Shown here: positions 1 through 8,828 of the stretch, piece by piece
How positions within the stretch are numbered: the first letter of the stretch is position 1
How the letters are laid out: each line of letters opens with the position of its first letter
NCBI GenBank assembly: GCA_902763865.1
Contig: CACWTR010000001.1
Span: 55,721 to 119,720 of the forward strand
Origin: an uncultured Bacteroidales bacterium
GTDB taxonomy: Bacteria; Bacteroidota; Bacteroidia; Bacteroidales; Bacteroidaceae
Reading direction: 5' to 3'
Length of the DNA: 64,000 nucleotides
Translations under genes and position numbers: made by a program
The notes under the pieces: generated by a model
Told to the model about the DNA's origin: nothing
Databases searched by the model: none
Seen by the model: the letters and a program-made list of their open reading frames with translations, nothing else

Positions 1-377
1 CGGGTCTGGGCCTCGACACCCTTGGCGCTGTCAACGACGATGATGGCGCTATCGACAGCCGTCAGCGTGCGGAAGGTGTCCTCCGCAAAGTCCTGGTGGC
101 CCGGTGTGTCGAGGATGTTGACCTTGTAAGCCTCGTCGGGATTGCCCGAGGGACTGTAGTCGAACTCCATGACGGAGGTTGTGACCGAGATGCCACGTTG
201 CTTCTCAATTTCCATCCAGTCGCTCGTGGCGGTCTTGCGTATCTTGTTGCTCTTTACGGCACCAGCCACTTGAATCTGTCCGCCGAAGAGGAGCAGTTTC
301 TCGGTGAGAGTTGTCTTGCCCGCATCGGGATGCGAGATGATGGCGAAGGTGCGCCGACGGGTTATTTCATTTACCAT
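1..377 (-). CDS. prfC: Peptide chain release factor 3 (RF3), N-terminal part; runs off the window
   Basis: Translational GTPase that recycles RF1/RF2 from the ribosome after termination, in the cytoplasm. The visible 125 residues start [20 protein letters not shown]. They contain the P-loop [12 protein letters not shown], the switch I region around [19 protein letters not shown] and the G3 motif [12 protein letters not shown]. This is the RF3 branch of the EF-G-like GTPases, recognised by the '[12 protein letters not shown]' form of G2. The start is the ATG at 377, which begins only 6 nt after the stop of the upstream DUF4924 gene, so the two are probably cotranscribed. The C-terminal three quarters lie outside the window. 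Confidence 0.93.
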   Translation of the reverse strand, partial: MVNEITRRRTFAIISHPDAGKTTLTEKLLLFGGQIQVAGAVKSNKIRKTATSDWMEIEKQRGISVTTSVMEFDYSPSGNPDEAYKVNILDTPGHQDFAEDTFRTLTAVDSAIIVVDSAKGVEAQT

Positions 378-383
378 TTACAA

Positions 384-896
384 TTAATTACTTTCTTCTC
401 CGAGTCGGAGCAGTTCGCTGATGGGCTTCAGTGCAGCCTGGGTGCTTGCGGAGAGCTCTTTGCCCTGCATTTTGAGCAAAGTGGCGCCGTAGAGGGCATC
501 GATGCAGTTCTCCATCTCGTGCTTGTACTTATTGTTGCCCTGTGCACGCAGGGCTACGATGTGGGGCAGAGCCTTGTAGTAGGCAGCCCTGTATTCCTTC
601 TCGTCGGAGTCCTCGAGGAGTTCCTGATGACGGTCTTCAAGGAGGTCGAGGGTGTTCTGTACGACACGTACATGTCCCGTCTCCTCCTTTCCTTCGTCGA
701 ACATCATCCGGGCCAGGGTGGCATACCAGTCCCGTGCCTGTTCCAGCTGTGCCGCGTCATAGCCGAAGCGGGGCAGATACTCGGCAGCGATACGGTCTGC
801 ATCCAGGTTGTAGGCTCGTATCAGGTCCTCTACCTGATACATATATATAAGGTAAGCGCTGACGCTTTGCCTGCGAAGTTTCTGTGCTATATACAC
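384..896 (-). CDS. DUF4924 family protein
   Basis: A 170-residue, probably cytoplasmic, helical protein of the Bacteroidota-restricted DUF4924 family. Its function is unknown. The family signature is the N terminus MYIAQKLRRQSVSAYLIYMY followed by QVEDLIRAYNLD. There is no signal peptide and no transmembrane segment. The start codon is GTG at 896, with AAGG just before it; no in-frame ATG precedes the conserved N terminus. It is encoded immediately upstream of prfC (6-nt gap) and 113 bp downstream of a LysE-family exporter, which suggests a three-gene minus-strand unit. Family assignment is by remembered sequence pattern. Confidence 0.85.
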   Translation of the reverse strand: MYIAQKLRRQSVSAYLIYMYQVEDLIRAYNLDADRIAAEYLPRFGYDAAQLEQARDWYATLARMMFDEGKEETGHVRVVQNTLDLLEDRHQELLEDSDEKEYRAAYYKALPHIVALRAQGNNKYKHEMENCIDALYGATLLKMQGKELSASTQAALKPISELLRLGEESN

Positions 897-1009
897 CTTG
901 TTAATTTACGATTTGACGATTTACTATTTACTATTTGTGTGCAATTTAACTATTGGACCATTTACAGCGCGGTAGCAATTTCTTCACTCTGCACTCTTCA
1001 TTCTCCGTT

Positions 1010-1654
1010 TCATCTGAACAGAGTGTAGAACAGTCCGACTACGGATGCTGCCATGACCAGAAGGCCAAGCAGACGGTTGAGCAGGGTGATGGTTCCCATC
1101 TCGAAGCGGGAACCTATCCTGTTGAGGGCTGTCGTAAGGCTGAACCACCAGACGACGGCTCCCGTCATGACCCCCGCATAGCCGAAGGCCTGCTCGGCGG
1201 GATGTTCCGGTACGACAAAGCCGAACCGGGCAAAGAGGGCCAGGAAGAGAACGATGATGAGGGGATTGCTGACCGTAATGGCAAACCCAGTGAACATGTT
1301 GTGCCACAGCGTACCTCGCCTTCCGCTTGCCTTGTGGGGCTCTGCCGGCTTGCAGTAGTACGTGTATGCACCGAAGCAGAAGAGCAGGATGCTGCCGAGC
1401 AGCTTAAGGTAGTGGATGGTGGTGGGGCGCTCGATGAAGTCCATGACGAAGCTCATGCCGAAGCCCGTAACCAGAGCATAGATGAGGTCGCTCAGGGCAG
1501 CCCCGATGCCAGTTGCAAAGCCGTACCAGCGCCCCTTGTTGAGGGTACGCTGCACCGTAAGGACCCCGACGGGGCCCATCGGCGCACTTGCCACGATTCC
1601 GACCACCATGCCCCGCACCGCGAGGTCAATGGCATTGACTGGTTCTATCCACAA
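1010..1654 (-). CDS. LysE family translocator
   Basis: Inner-membrane exporter of the LysE/RhtB superfamily, which usually exports amino acids or similar small solutes; the substrate cannot be told here. About six hydrophobic segments are visible. The family N-terminal motif is GIVASAPMGPVGVL followed by QRTLNKGRWYGFATGIGAA, and later there is FTGFAITVSNPLIIVLFLAL. The frame is open further up to an ATG at 1723, but the promoter -7 box TACCTTTG (1694-1701, minus strand) lies inside that stretch, so translation must start downstream of it. The TTG at 1654 (about 214 residues) is my best guess. GTG at 1618 or ATG at 1609 are alternatives. The product is certain, the start is not. Confidence 0.82.
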   Translation of the reverse strand: MWIEPVNAIDLAVRGMVVGIVASAPMGPVGVLTVQRTLNKGRWYGFATGIGAALSDLIYALVTGFGMSFVMDFIERPTTIHYLKLLGSILLFCFGAYTYYCKPAEPHKASGRRGTLWHNMFTGFAITVSNPLIIVLFLALFARFGFVVPEHPAEQAFGYAGVMTGAVVWWFSLTTALNRIGSRFEMGTITLLNRLLGLLVMAASVVGLFYTLFR

Positions 1655-1693
1655 GGTTGGTTTACGATTTGACGATTTACTGTTTTGCGGTTG

Positions 1694-1701
1694 CAAAGGT
1701 A
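1694..1701 (-). promoter_or_regulatory. Promoter -7 box TACCTTTG for the LysE-family gene
   Basis: On the minus strand this reads TACCTTTG, matching the Bacteroidota sigma consensus TAnnTTTG. No convincing TTG sits 19-21 bp upstream. Its position rules out the far-upstream ATG at 1723 as the translation start. Confidence 0.6.
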
Positions 1702-1803
1702 CAACATTTAATTCATAAATCATAATTCACAATTCATAATTAAAGACATTTCGACCCGTAAAGGACAAAAATAGCGTGCCGACTGATAATTTTTCGCACA
1801 TCG

Positions 1804-1836
1804 TTGCAGGCTTTTCACTTAAATTTCCTAACTTTG
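1804..1836 (+). promoter_or_regulatory. Promoter of the ROK kinase gene
   Basis: TAACTTTG at 1829-1836 matches TAnnTTTG. A TTG at 1804-1806 lies 22 bp upstream, slightly longer than the usual 19-21. The leader to the ATG at 1899 would be about 55 nt. Confidence 0.6.
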
Positions 1837-1898
1837 TGCAGGAAACATACAAGAATGCACCATAAAATTCTCAAATCATTAAATCATTGAATCGCATT

Positions 1899-2870
1899 AT
1901 GGACAAGGTTAAACCCTATGTGATTGGTGTGGACCTGGGTGGTACCAACACCGTTTTCGGAGTAGTCAACGCTCGCGGCGAAGTCGTGGCAGAGAACAGT
2001 ATCAAGACACAGCATTACAAGACCGCCGAGGCTTTCGTAGAGGCAGGCGTGGCTTGCATGAAGCCTCTGCTCGACCAGATTGGCGGTGCCAGTCAGGTGC
2101 AGGGCATCGGCATCGGCGCTCCCAACGGCAACTACTACAACGGCACCATCGAGTTTGCTCCCAACCTCCCCTGGGCTCACGACGGCATCATCCCCCTGGC
2201 CCAAATGTTCAACGAGGCAACAGGCATTCCCGTGAAGCTGACCAACGACGCCAACGCAGCCGCTATGGGCGAGATGGCCTACGGCGCAGCACGCGGCATG
2301 AAGAACTTCATCGTCATCACTCTGGGCACGGGTGTAGGCAGTGGCATCGTCGTGAACGGGCAGATTGTCTACGGCAGCGACGGCTTCGCAGGCGAGCTGG
2401 GTCACGTCATCATGGACCGCACGCCGAAAGGTCGCAGCTGCGGTTGCGGCAGGACGGGCTGCCTTGAAGCCTATTGTTCCGCTACCGGCGTGGCTCGCAC
2501 GGCCCGCGAGATTCTCTCCACCACGGACCGCCCCTCGCTGCTGCGCGAGAAGCCGCTTGAGGAGATTGAGAGCCTCGACGTGAGCATCGCAGCCGGCAAG
2601 GGCGACGAGGTTGCCAACGAAATCTTCCAGTTCACCGGCAAGATGCTGGGCGAGGCTTGTGCCGACTTCGCAGCCTTCTCCAGCCCCGAGGCATTCATCT
2701 TCTTCGGCGGTCTGTGCAAGGCTGGCGACCTCATCATGAAGCCCATCGAGGAAGCCTACAACAAATCCGTGCTCAAAATCTTCCAAGGCAAGGCCAAGTT
2801 CCTCGTCTCCGGCCTGATGAACGCCAACGCCGCCGTGCTCGGTGCCAGCGCCCTGGGTTGGGAGGAATAA
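1899..2870 (+). CDS. ROK family sugar kinase (glucokinase-like)
   Basis: Cytoplasmic ATP-dependent sugar kinase, 323 residues, usual length for ROK kinases. The phosphate-binding motif DLGGTN is at residues 12-17. The sugar-binding and catalytic stretch contains LTNDANAAAMGE. The ROK zinc signature CxCGxxGCxE is at residues 181-190. A glycine-rich ALGTGVG-type loop (TLGTGVGSGIVVNG) is also present. The substrate is likely glucose, but N-acetylglucosamine or N-acetylmannosamine kinases share these motifs. The ATG at 1899 is chosen over an in-frame TTG at 1887 because MDKVKPYVIGVDLGG is the normal family beginning. The gene is monocistronic, with its own promoter (1804-1836) and a strong terminator at 2929-2969. 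Confidence 0.9.
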   Translation: MDKVKPYVIGVDLGGTNTVFGVVNARGEVVAENSIKTQHYKTAEAFVEAGVACMKPLLDQIGGASQVQGIGIGAPNGNYYNGTIEFAPNLPWAHDGIIPLAQMFNEATGIPVKLTNDANAAAMGEMAYGAARGMKNFIVITLGTGVGSGIVVNGQIVYGSDGFAGELGHVIMDRTPKGRSCGCGRTGCLEAYCSATGVARTAREILSTTDRPSLLREKPLEEIESLDVSIAAGKGDEVANEIFQFTGKMLGEACADFAAFSSPEAFIFFGGLCKAGDLIMKPIEEAYNKSVLKIFQGKAKFLVSGLMNANAAVLGASALGWEE

Positions 2871-2928
2871 GCTTCTATCCCCCCCATTGCAGAAAATACG
2901 CTCAAGAAAAAACCTCTTCCTATATGGT

Positions 2929-2969
2929 GAACCCCGAAGATTTTTCATGTCTTCGGGGTTCATTTTTTG
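2929..2969 (+). terminator. Rho-independent terminator after the ROK kinase
   Basis: A perfect 12-bp stem (2929-2940 with 2950-2961) and a 9-nt loop are followed by ATTTTTTG. It lies 58 bp after the kinase stop. Confidence 0.88.
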
Positions 2970-3036
2970 TAACAGGACACATTCCTAAAAGGGCAATTCC
3001 GTTTCCATAAACTCTGTCCATCGCGTCATAAAACTA

Positions 3037-3120
3037 TTTTCAAAGTTTGAAAATTAATTTTCAAACCATGAAAATTAATTTTCACGTCATGAAAATAGAT
3101 TTTCACGTCGTGAAAATAGT
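3037..3120. repeat. Array 1: four 21-bp palindromic units
   Basis: Four contiguous 21-bp units of the form TTTTCA-N5-TGAAAAT-NN(A/T). The central pentamers in order are AAGTT, AACCA, CGTCA, CGTCG. The array is bordered by ACTA on the left and TAGT on the right, so its ends are also symmetric. It sits between the converging ROK kinase and DUF1846 genes, downstream of the terminator. Two more arrays of exactly four units are at 28502-28585 and 40962-41045. Confidence 0.95.
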
Positions 3121-3153
3121 TTTGTACCACGTTGCTTGAGGTTTTGTCTCACG

Positions 3154-4617
3154 TCAATTCTTCTTTACCGGGTCGCACGTCAGATCTACGCCAAGCTTCT
3201 TGAATATCTTGCGATCCACCTCGCCCAGCATGATGGTAGTGTGTGCCTGCAGTCCGGCCAGGCTTGGCAGCTGCGCCAGGGCACGGCGGCAATTCTCGTC
3301 CTGACGGCTCAGCACCGAGAGAGCCACGAGCACCTCGTCGGTATGGAGACGGGGATTGTGGCCGCCCAGGTATTCAATCTTGGTGCGCTGGATAGGCTCG
3401 ATGAAGTCCTGCGAGATGAGTTTCAGCCCGTGGTCGATGCCTGCCAGGTGCTTGGTGACGTTGAGCAGGAGCGAGGCCGCGGTGCCGAGCAGCGGCGAGG
3501 AGGCTGCCGTGATGATGGTGCCGTCCTCGAGCTCCATTGCCGACGACGGCACGCCCGACTCCTCCTTGCGCAGACGCGCCTCGACGGTGACGCGGCGGTC
3601 GTCGGTGCTGATCTTGGCTTGCTTCATGAGCAGGTCTATCTTGTTGACCTCTGCGTCGTTGACAGCCCCGTTTGCCATCTGGTTCAGGGCTGTATAGTAA
3701 CGACGAATCACCTCGTCCTTCCCGGCCTGCTGGCAGACCTCGTCGTCGCAGATGCAGAAGCCCACCATGTTGACTCCCATGTCGGTAGGCGACTTGTAGG
3801 GGCACTCGCCGTAGATGCCTTCGAAGAGCGCATTGAGGACGGGGAAGATTTCCACGTCGCGGTTATAGTTGATGGCCACCTTGTTGTAGGCATCCATGTG
3901 GAAGGGGTCGATCATGTTCACGTCGCCCAGGTCGGCTGTGGCAGCTTCGTAGGCAATGTTGACAGGATGCTTCAGGGGCAGGTTCCAGACGGGGAAGGTC
4001 TCGAACTTCGCATAGCCGGCCTCGATGCCGCGCTTGCGCTCCGCATAGAGCTGACTCAGGCAGACGGCCATCTTGCCGCTGCCGGGGCCCGGGGCGGTGA
4101 CGATGACGAGGGGCCGCGTCGTCTCCACATAGTCGTTGCGGCCAAAGCCTTCGTCGGAGTTTATCAGCGGGACGTTGGTGGGATAGCCCTCTATATTATA
4201 ATGGTAATAGGCACGGATGCCGAGGTGCTCCAGGCGGCGACGGTAGATGGCGGCACTGCTCTGTCCGTTGTAGTGCGTAATGACGACGCCGTTCACCATG
4301 AAACCGCGCTTCTGGAACTCCGTGCGCAGGCGCAGGACATCCTCGTCGTAGGTGATGCCCAGGTCCTGTCGCACCTTGTTCTTCTCGATGTCGAGAGCAC
4401 TGATGACGATGACTATCTCCGTCGAGGCGCTCAGTTGTTGGAACATGCGCAGTTTGCTGTCCGGCTGGAATCCCGGCAGCACGCGGCAGGCGTGGTAGTC
4501 GTCGAAAAGTTTTCCGCCCAGCTCCAGGTAAAGCTTGCCCGAGAACTGCGCGATGCGCTCCTGAATGTGTTGCGACTGGATGGAAATGTATTTGTCGTTG
4601 TCGAATCCGTACTTCAT
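3154..4617 (-). CDS. DUF1846 domain-containing protein
   Basis: A 487-residue cytoplasmic protein matching the DUF1846 (UPF0371) family at full length. It begins MKYGFDNDKYISIQSQHIQE. It carries ALDIEKNKVRQDLGITYDED, VITHYNGQ and the glycine-rich APGPGSGKMAVCLSQLY typical of the family. No signal peptide or membrane segment is present. The biochemical role is not established to my knowledge. The gene is transcribed alone from a TAnnTTTG promoter at 4653-4660 (minus) and converges on the ROK kinase gene across the array at 3037-3120. Confidence 0.9.
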   Translation of the reverse strand: MKYGFDNDKYISIQSQHIQERIAQFSGKLYLELGGKLFDDYHACRVLPGFQPDSKLRMFQQLSASTEIVIVISALDIEKNKVRQDLGITYDEDVLRLRTEFQKRGFMVNGVVITHYNGQSSAAIYRRRLEHLGIRAYYHYNIEGYPTNVPLINSDEGFGRNDYVETTRPLVIVTAPGPGSGKMAVCLSQLYAERKRGIEAGYAKFETFPVWNLPLKHPVNIAYEAATADLGDVNMIDPFHMDAYNKVAINYNRDVEIFPVLNALFEGIYGECPYKSPTDMGVNMVGFCICDDEVCQQAGKDEVIRRYYTALNQMANGAVNDAEVNKIDLLMKQAKISTDDRRVTVEARLRKEESGVPSSAMELEDGTIITAASSPLLGTAASLLLNVTKHLAGIDHGLKLISQDFIEPIQRTKIEYLGGHNPRLHTDEVLVALSVLSRQDENCRRALAQLPSLAGLQAHTTIMLGEVDRKIFKKLGVDLTCDPVKKN

Positions 4618-4652
4618 AGGTCAATAAAACAAGAATAAAACAATTTCGGCGG

Positions 4653-4660
4653 CAAAGGTA
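4653..4660 (-). promoter_or_regulatory. Promoter -7 box TACCTTTG for the DUF1846 gene
   Basis: Minus-strand TACCTTTG lies 36 bp upstream of the ATG at 4617. No clear -33 TTG was seen at standard spacing. Confidence 0.6.
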
Positions 4661-4735
4661 CGAAGAAATTAAGAATAATGAGTTAGGAATTGCGAATAAT
4701 TTTGTAATTTTGCCAAAGAAATTGTCAACACACAA

Positions 4736-5269
4736 ATGGTAAACGAATTGATACATAAGTACTGCTCGGGCAACGAGCCATTGGAGCAGGTGCTGCTGCG
4801 GCACAGCAGCGACGTGGCGCAACGGGCGCTGAAGATTGCCAGGATGCACCCCGAGCTGGGGGCCGACGAGACGTTCCTCTGGGAGGCGGCCATGCTGCAC
4901 GACATCGGCTGCTGCCGCGTCGATGCTCCCTCCATCTTTTGCTACGGGACGGAACCCTACATCCGCCACGGCATTCTCGGAGCCGAGATACTGCGCAGCG
5001 AGGGACTGCCCCGACATGCACGCGTGGCGGAACGGCACACGGGAACGGGACTTACGGCAAGCGAGATAACGAAGCAAGGCTTGCCGCTGCCGCCTCGCGA
5101 CTTCACGCCAGAGAGCATCGAGGAACAAATCGTCTGCTATGCCGACAAGTTCTACTCCAAGACATGCCTCGATGCAGAAAAGACACCGGAACAGGCCCTG
5201 CGCACCCTCGAGAAGTTCGGTAGCGAAGGACTTGCCGTTTTTCGGGCCTGGATGGAGCGCTTTGAGTGA
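4736..5269 (+). CDS. HD (HDIG) domain phosphohydrolase
   Basis: A small cytoplasmic metal-dependent phosphohydrolase of the HD superfamily, 177 residues. The metal-binding motif HDIG is at residues 55-58, preceded by the conserved RHSSDVAQRALKIA helix. Further conserved histidines occur in IRHGILGAEIL and ERHTGTG, and a late YADKFYSK matches the usual C-terminal metal ligand Asp. The in vivo substrate is unknown; relatives act on nucleotides or phosphorylated small molecules. A possible -7 box, TAATTTTG, lies at 4705-4712, divergent from the DUF1846 promoter. Confidence 0.87.
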   Translation: MVNELIHKYCSGNEPLEQVLLRHSSDVAQRALKIARMHPELGADETFLWEAAMLHDIGCCRVDAPSIFCYGTEPYIRHGILGAEILRSEGLPRHARVAERHTGTGLTASEITKQGLPLPPRDFTPESIEEQIVCYADKFYSKTCLDAEKTPEQALRTLEKFGSEGLAVFRAWMERFE

Positions 5270-5330
5270 GCATTGAGTGAAAAAAACATAATAATAAGAG
5301 GAAAAGGCACAAAGTGTCAGAAAATAGTCT

Positions 5331-5338
5331 TACCTTTG
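5331..5338 (+). promoter_or_regulatory. Promoter -7 box TACCTTTG for lptD
   Basis: TACCTTTG lies 25 bp before the TTG start at 5363. No TTG was found at -33 spacing. Confidence 0.6.
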
Positions 5339-5362
5339 CAAATTGGAATTATTGTATAGCAT

Positions 5363-8167
5363 TTGAAGGCAAGATTATTATCGATATTGGCAGTTTGCTA
5401 CGTTCTGGCATCGCTGGCGTCTCGTCCTGCAGGGAGAATGTCTTTCATGCAGGAAGATGCCGATTCACTCCGTGCCGACACCTTGGCTGATTCCGTAAGG
5501 GCCGAGCTGCCCCTTCGCGCCTATACCATCAAGCCCGACACCGTGCCGCAGGACACCGTGCCCCCCGACACCACGCCGCGGAGCAAGAATGCCCTGGACA
5601 TGCCCGTCAACTATTCGGCTGAGGACTCCATCACCTTCGACTACGGGAGGTCGCGTGCCCACCTCTACGGCGGCAGCAAGGTGCAGTACCAGAACCTGGA
5701 GCTGGAGGCCGACCTCATCCATATTGCCATCGACAGCAGCCTGGTGCATGCCACGGGGCGGCAGGACTCACTGGGCACCGTCACCGGAAAGCCCCTCTTT
5801 AGGCAAGGGGCAGACGAGTACGAACCCGACAGCATCAGCTACAACTTCAAGACACGCAAGGCCTTCATCTCCAACGTCTATACACAGCAGGGAGAAGGCT
5901 TCATGAAGAGCATGGACGGTAAGCGCGACAGCATAGGCACGATGTACGTGAAGAAAGCCTTCTACTCGACCTGCGATGCCCAGAATCCACACTTCTACCT
6001 GAACATGACGCGCGCCAAGATGCGACCGGGCAAGGATGTCGTCTTCGGACCGACATACCTGGTCGTCTGCGACGTTCCGCTGCCACTGGCCATTCCCTAC
6101 GGCTTCTTCCCCTTCAAGAGCAAGTACAGCAGCGGCTTCATCATGCCCACCTACGGCGACGAGACATCGCGAGGCTTCTATCTGCGCGACGGCGGATACT
6201 ACTTCGCCTTCAACGACTTCATAGATGCCAAAGTGCTGGGCGACATCTACACGAAAGGGTCATGGGCGCTCTCCGTGCAGTCCAACTACAGGAAACGCTA
6301 CCGCTACAACGGAAGCCTGTACCTCAGCTACCAATACACACAGACGGGAGAGAAGAACATGCCCGACTTCACCACATCGAAGAGCTTCAAGGTGACCTGG
6401 ACGCACAGACAAGACCCCAAGGCCAACCCCACACAAAGCTTCTCGGCCAGCGTCAACTTTGCCACAAGCAGCTACGAGCGCAACAACCTGACAAGCATGT
6501 ACAACCCGCAGAGCTACACGCAGAGCACCCGCACCAGCAGCATCTCCTACAGCAAGTCATTCCCCGACATCGGCCTGACCCTGAGCGGCACCTTCAATCT
6601 GGCTCAGAACATGCGCGACAGCAGCATCGCCGTCACACTGCCCAACCTCACCATCCAACTCAACCGCTTCTACCCCTTCAAGCGGAAGAAGATGGCAGGC
6701 AAGGAACGATGGTACGAGAAGATAGGCATGAGCTACTCAGGCACCCTCACCAACAGCATCAACACGAAGGAAGACAAGCTCTTCAAGAGCAACCTCATCA
6801 GGGACTGGCGCAACGCCATGCGACACTCGATACCCATCAGCGCCAGCTTCCCAATTTTCAAGTACATCAACATCACCCCCAGCTTCACCTTCACCGACCG
6901 CATGTACTCCAACAAAGTCATGCAGTCGTGGGACCAAGAGAAGAATGCCGTCAAGCGCGACACCGTCTATGGCTTCTACAACGTCTATAACTTCAACATG
7001 AGCATCGGAGCCAATACAAAAATCTATGGTTTCTACACGCCGATGCCCTGGTTCGGAGGCAAGAAGATAAAGGCCATCCGCCACATGCTGACCCCCACCC
7101 TGACCTTCAGCTACGCCCCGGACTTCAGCACGCCGATGTGGGGCTTCTACGACTCCTACGTCCGCACGGATGCCAACGGCAATGTCTCGACCGTCACCTA
7201 TTCGCCCTTCAGCAGTGGAGTATATGGTACTGCCCCAAACGGCATGACGGGAAGCATCCAGTTCGACATCTCCAATAATGTGGAAATGAAATGGCGCACC
7301 AGCCGCGACTCGACAGGCGAAAAGAAAATTAGCCTCATCGACGAACTTGGCATGTCTATGAGCTACAACATGGCCGCCAAGAGAAAACCCTGGAGCGACC
7401 TCAACACACGACTCCGCCTCAGACTCACCAAGAACTACACCTTCTCCATGTCGGCAGTCTTCGCCACCTATGCCTACGAGTTCGACAAGAACGGCAACGT
7501 CGTAGTCGGCGACCAAACAGAGTATTCCCAGGGACGCTTCGGACGCTTTCAGGGCATGAGCCAGAACATCTCCTACACCTTCAACAACCAGACGCTGAAA
7601 AAGCTGTTGGGCCTGAGGGACAAGCTCACGAACCGATTCTCCGGCAGCAGCAGCGAAGACGAAGACGACGATGAGTACGAAGACGACGAGGTTGACCCCA
7701 GCATGCAGAACCTCGACCCGGACAGAAAGAGGGGCATGACCGGTGCAAAGAGAAAAAAAACAAAAGACGAGATAGACGAGGACGGCTACCTCAAGTTCCA
7801 GATACCCTGGAGCCTTTCCGTCAGCTATGGCGTAAACATGCGTGAGGATACCAGTGCCCCTATCAACCCCGACCGTATGCGCTATCCATACAAGTTCACC
7901 CACACGCTCAACTTCTCGGGAAACATCGGAATTGCTGAAGGCTGGAACATCAACTTCTCTTCCGGCTACGACTTCAACTACAACCAATTGAGCATGACCA
8001 CCGTCTCGCTGGCTCGCGACCTGCACTGCTTTGCCATGTCCTGCAGCATGGTCATCAAACCATACACCAGTTTCAACTTCCTCTTCGCTGCCAAGGCAGG
8101 CACCCTGGCCGACGCTCTCCGCTGGAAGAAGCAAAGCTCCTACAGCAGCAACGTCGAGTGGTACTGA
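5363..8167 (+). CDS. lptD: Putative LPS-assembly outer-membrane protein LptD (Bacteroidota type)
   Basis: Outer-membrane translocon component that inserts lipopolysaccharide into the outer leaflet; 934 residues, normal for the Bacteroidota form. The signal peptide is MKARLLSILAVCYVLASLAS. An OstA/LptA-like beta-jellyroll follows at roughly residues 80-200 (ITFDYGRSRAHLYGGSKVQY, LVHATGRQDSLG). A long beta-barrel of alternating aromatic strands then ends in the aromatic SNVEWY. A very acidic insertion, SSSEDEDDDEYEDDEVD (about residues 765-790), probably forms an extracellular or periplasmic loop. The start is TTG at 5363: it is the only start that keeps the signal peptide and it lies just after the -7 box. 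The gene converges on engB with a 13-bp gap. Confidence 0.85.
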   Translation: MKARLLSILAVCYVLASLASRPAGRMSFMQEDADSLRADTLADSVRAELPLRAYTIKPDTVPQDTVPPDTTPRSKNALDMPVNYSAEDSITFDYGRSRAHLYGGSKVQYQNLELEADLIHIAIDSSLVHATGRQDSLGTVTGKPLFRQGADEYEPDSISYNFKTRKAFISNVYTQQGEGFMKSMDGKRDSIGTMYVKKAFYSTCDAQNPHFYLNMTRAKMRPGKDVVFGPTYLVVCDVPLPLAIPYGFFPFKSKYSSGFIMPTYGDETSRGFYLRDGGYYFAFNDFIDAKVLGDIYTKGSWALSVQSNYRKRYRYNGSLYLSYQYTQTGEKNMPDFTTSKSFKVTWTHRQDPKANPTQSFSASVNFATSSYERNNLTSMYNPQSYTQSTRTSSISYSKSFPDIGLTLSGTFNLAQNMRDSSIAVTLPNLTIQLNRFYPFKRKKMAGKERWYEKIGMSYSGTLTNSINTKEDKLFKSNLIRDWRNAMRHSIPISASFPIFKYINITPSFTFTDRMYSNKVMQSWDQEKNAVKRDTVYGFYNVYNFNMSIGANTKIYGFYTPMPWFGGKKIKAIRHMLTPTLTFSYAPDFSTPMWGFYDSYVRTDANGNVSTVTYSPFSSGVYGTAPNGMTGSIQFDISNNVEMKWRTSRDSTGEKKISLIDELGMSMSYNMAAKRKPWSDLNTRLRLRLTKNYTFSMSAVFATYAYEFDKNGNVVVGDQTEYSQGRFGRFQGMSQNISYTFNNQTLKKLLGLRDKLTNRFSGSSSEDEDDDEYEDDEVDPSMQNLDPDRKRGMTGAKRKKTKDEIDEDGYLKFQIPWSLSVSYGVNMREDTSAPINPDRMRYPYKFTHTLNFSGNIGIAEGWNINFSSGYDFNYNQLSMTTVSLARDLHCFAMSCSMVIKPYTSFNFLFAAKAGTLADALRWKKQSSYSSNVEWY

Positions 8168-8180
8168 GGGAGAGGCAACC

Positions 8181-8768
8181 CTACATGATGTTGTCGATAT
8201 AGTCGAGCAGCTCGTCGCGGCCTTGTCTGGTCTCGCTGCTCGTAATGAAATACGGCGGCAGTTCCTCCCATTGCTCTGACAGTTCGTTGAGGTAACCCTT
8301 GATGTTGGCGGTCAGCTTTCCCTTCGCCAACTTGTCGGCCTTGGTGAAGACAATGCTGAAGGGGATGCCGTTCTCGCCGAGCCACGTAATGAACTCCAGG
8401 TCGATGCGTTGCGGCTCGTGACGCGAGTCGATGAGCAGAAAGAGGTTCACCATCTGCTCGCGTCGGAGGATGTATCCCGCTATCATACGTTGCAGCTCTT
8501 CGCGCTGCCCCATGCCGCGCTTGGCATAGCCGTAGCCGGGCAGATCGACAAGGTACCACTGGCCGTTTATCAGGAAATGGTTGATGAGGATGGTCTTCCC
8601 CGGAGTGGCAGACGTCTTGGCAAGGCCAGCCCTGCCCGTAAGCATGTTGATAAGGCTGGACTTGCCCACATTGCTTCGCCCGATAAAGGCAAACTCAGGC
8701 AACTCTCCAGCAGGGCACTGTTCCACGCGGGCACTGCTAATTACGTATTCGGCTGATTTGATAGTCAT
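8181..8768 (-). CDS. engB: Ribosome biogenesis GTP-binding protein EngB/YsxC
   Basis: A small GTPase needed for large ribosomal subunit assembly; 195 residues, the usual size. The P-loop GRSNVGKS is at residues 30-37, the G2 segment KTSATPGKT at 51-59, G3 [10 protein letters not shown] at 75-84, G4 TKAD at 142-145 and G5 TSS at about 176-178. All GTP-binding motifs are intact. The ATG at 8768 gives [12 protein letters not shown], a normal family start. It is followed at 8829 by the DUF3078 gene on the same strand, encoded upstream in transcription order, with a 60-bp gap. The two may be cotranscribed. Confidence 0.95.
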   Translation of the reverse strand: MTIKSAEYVISSARVEQCPAGELPEFAFIGRSNVGKSSLINMLTGRAGLAKTSATPGKTILINHFLINGQWYLVDLPGYGYAKRGMGQREELQRMIAGYILRREQMVNLFLLIDSRHEPQRIDLEFITWLGENGIPFSIVFTKADKLAKGKLTANIKGYLNELSEQWEELPPYFITSSETRQGRDELLDYIDNIM

Positions 8769-8828
8769 GGCTTGGAGGTTATTATGGGGCTCATTAGAGG
8801 CTAATTGACCTCATGAGGCTCACCTGGC

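Noticed and set aside
3037-3120. The 21-bp arrays, or the 22-bp repeats at 63815-63902, as CRISPR arrays
   Set aside because: Units are contiguous, with no constant repeat separated by 30-40 nt unique spacers, and no cas genes are present.
3136-4638. A 500-codon plus-strand frame opposite the DUF1846 gene
   Set aside because: The minus-strand product matches a known family at full length and has a promoter; the plus-strand frame is its shadow.
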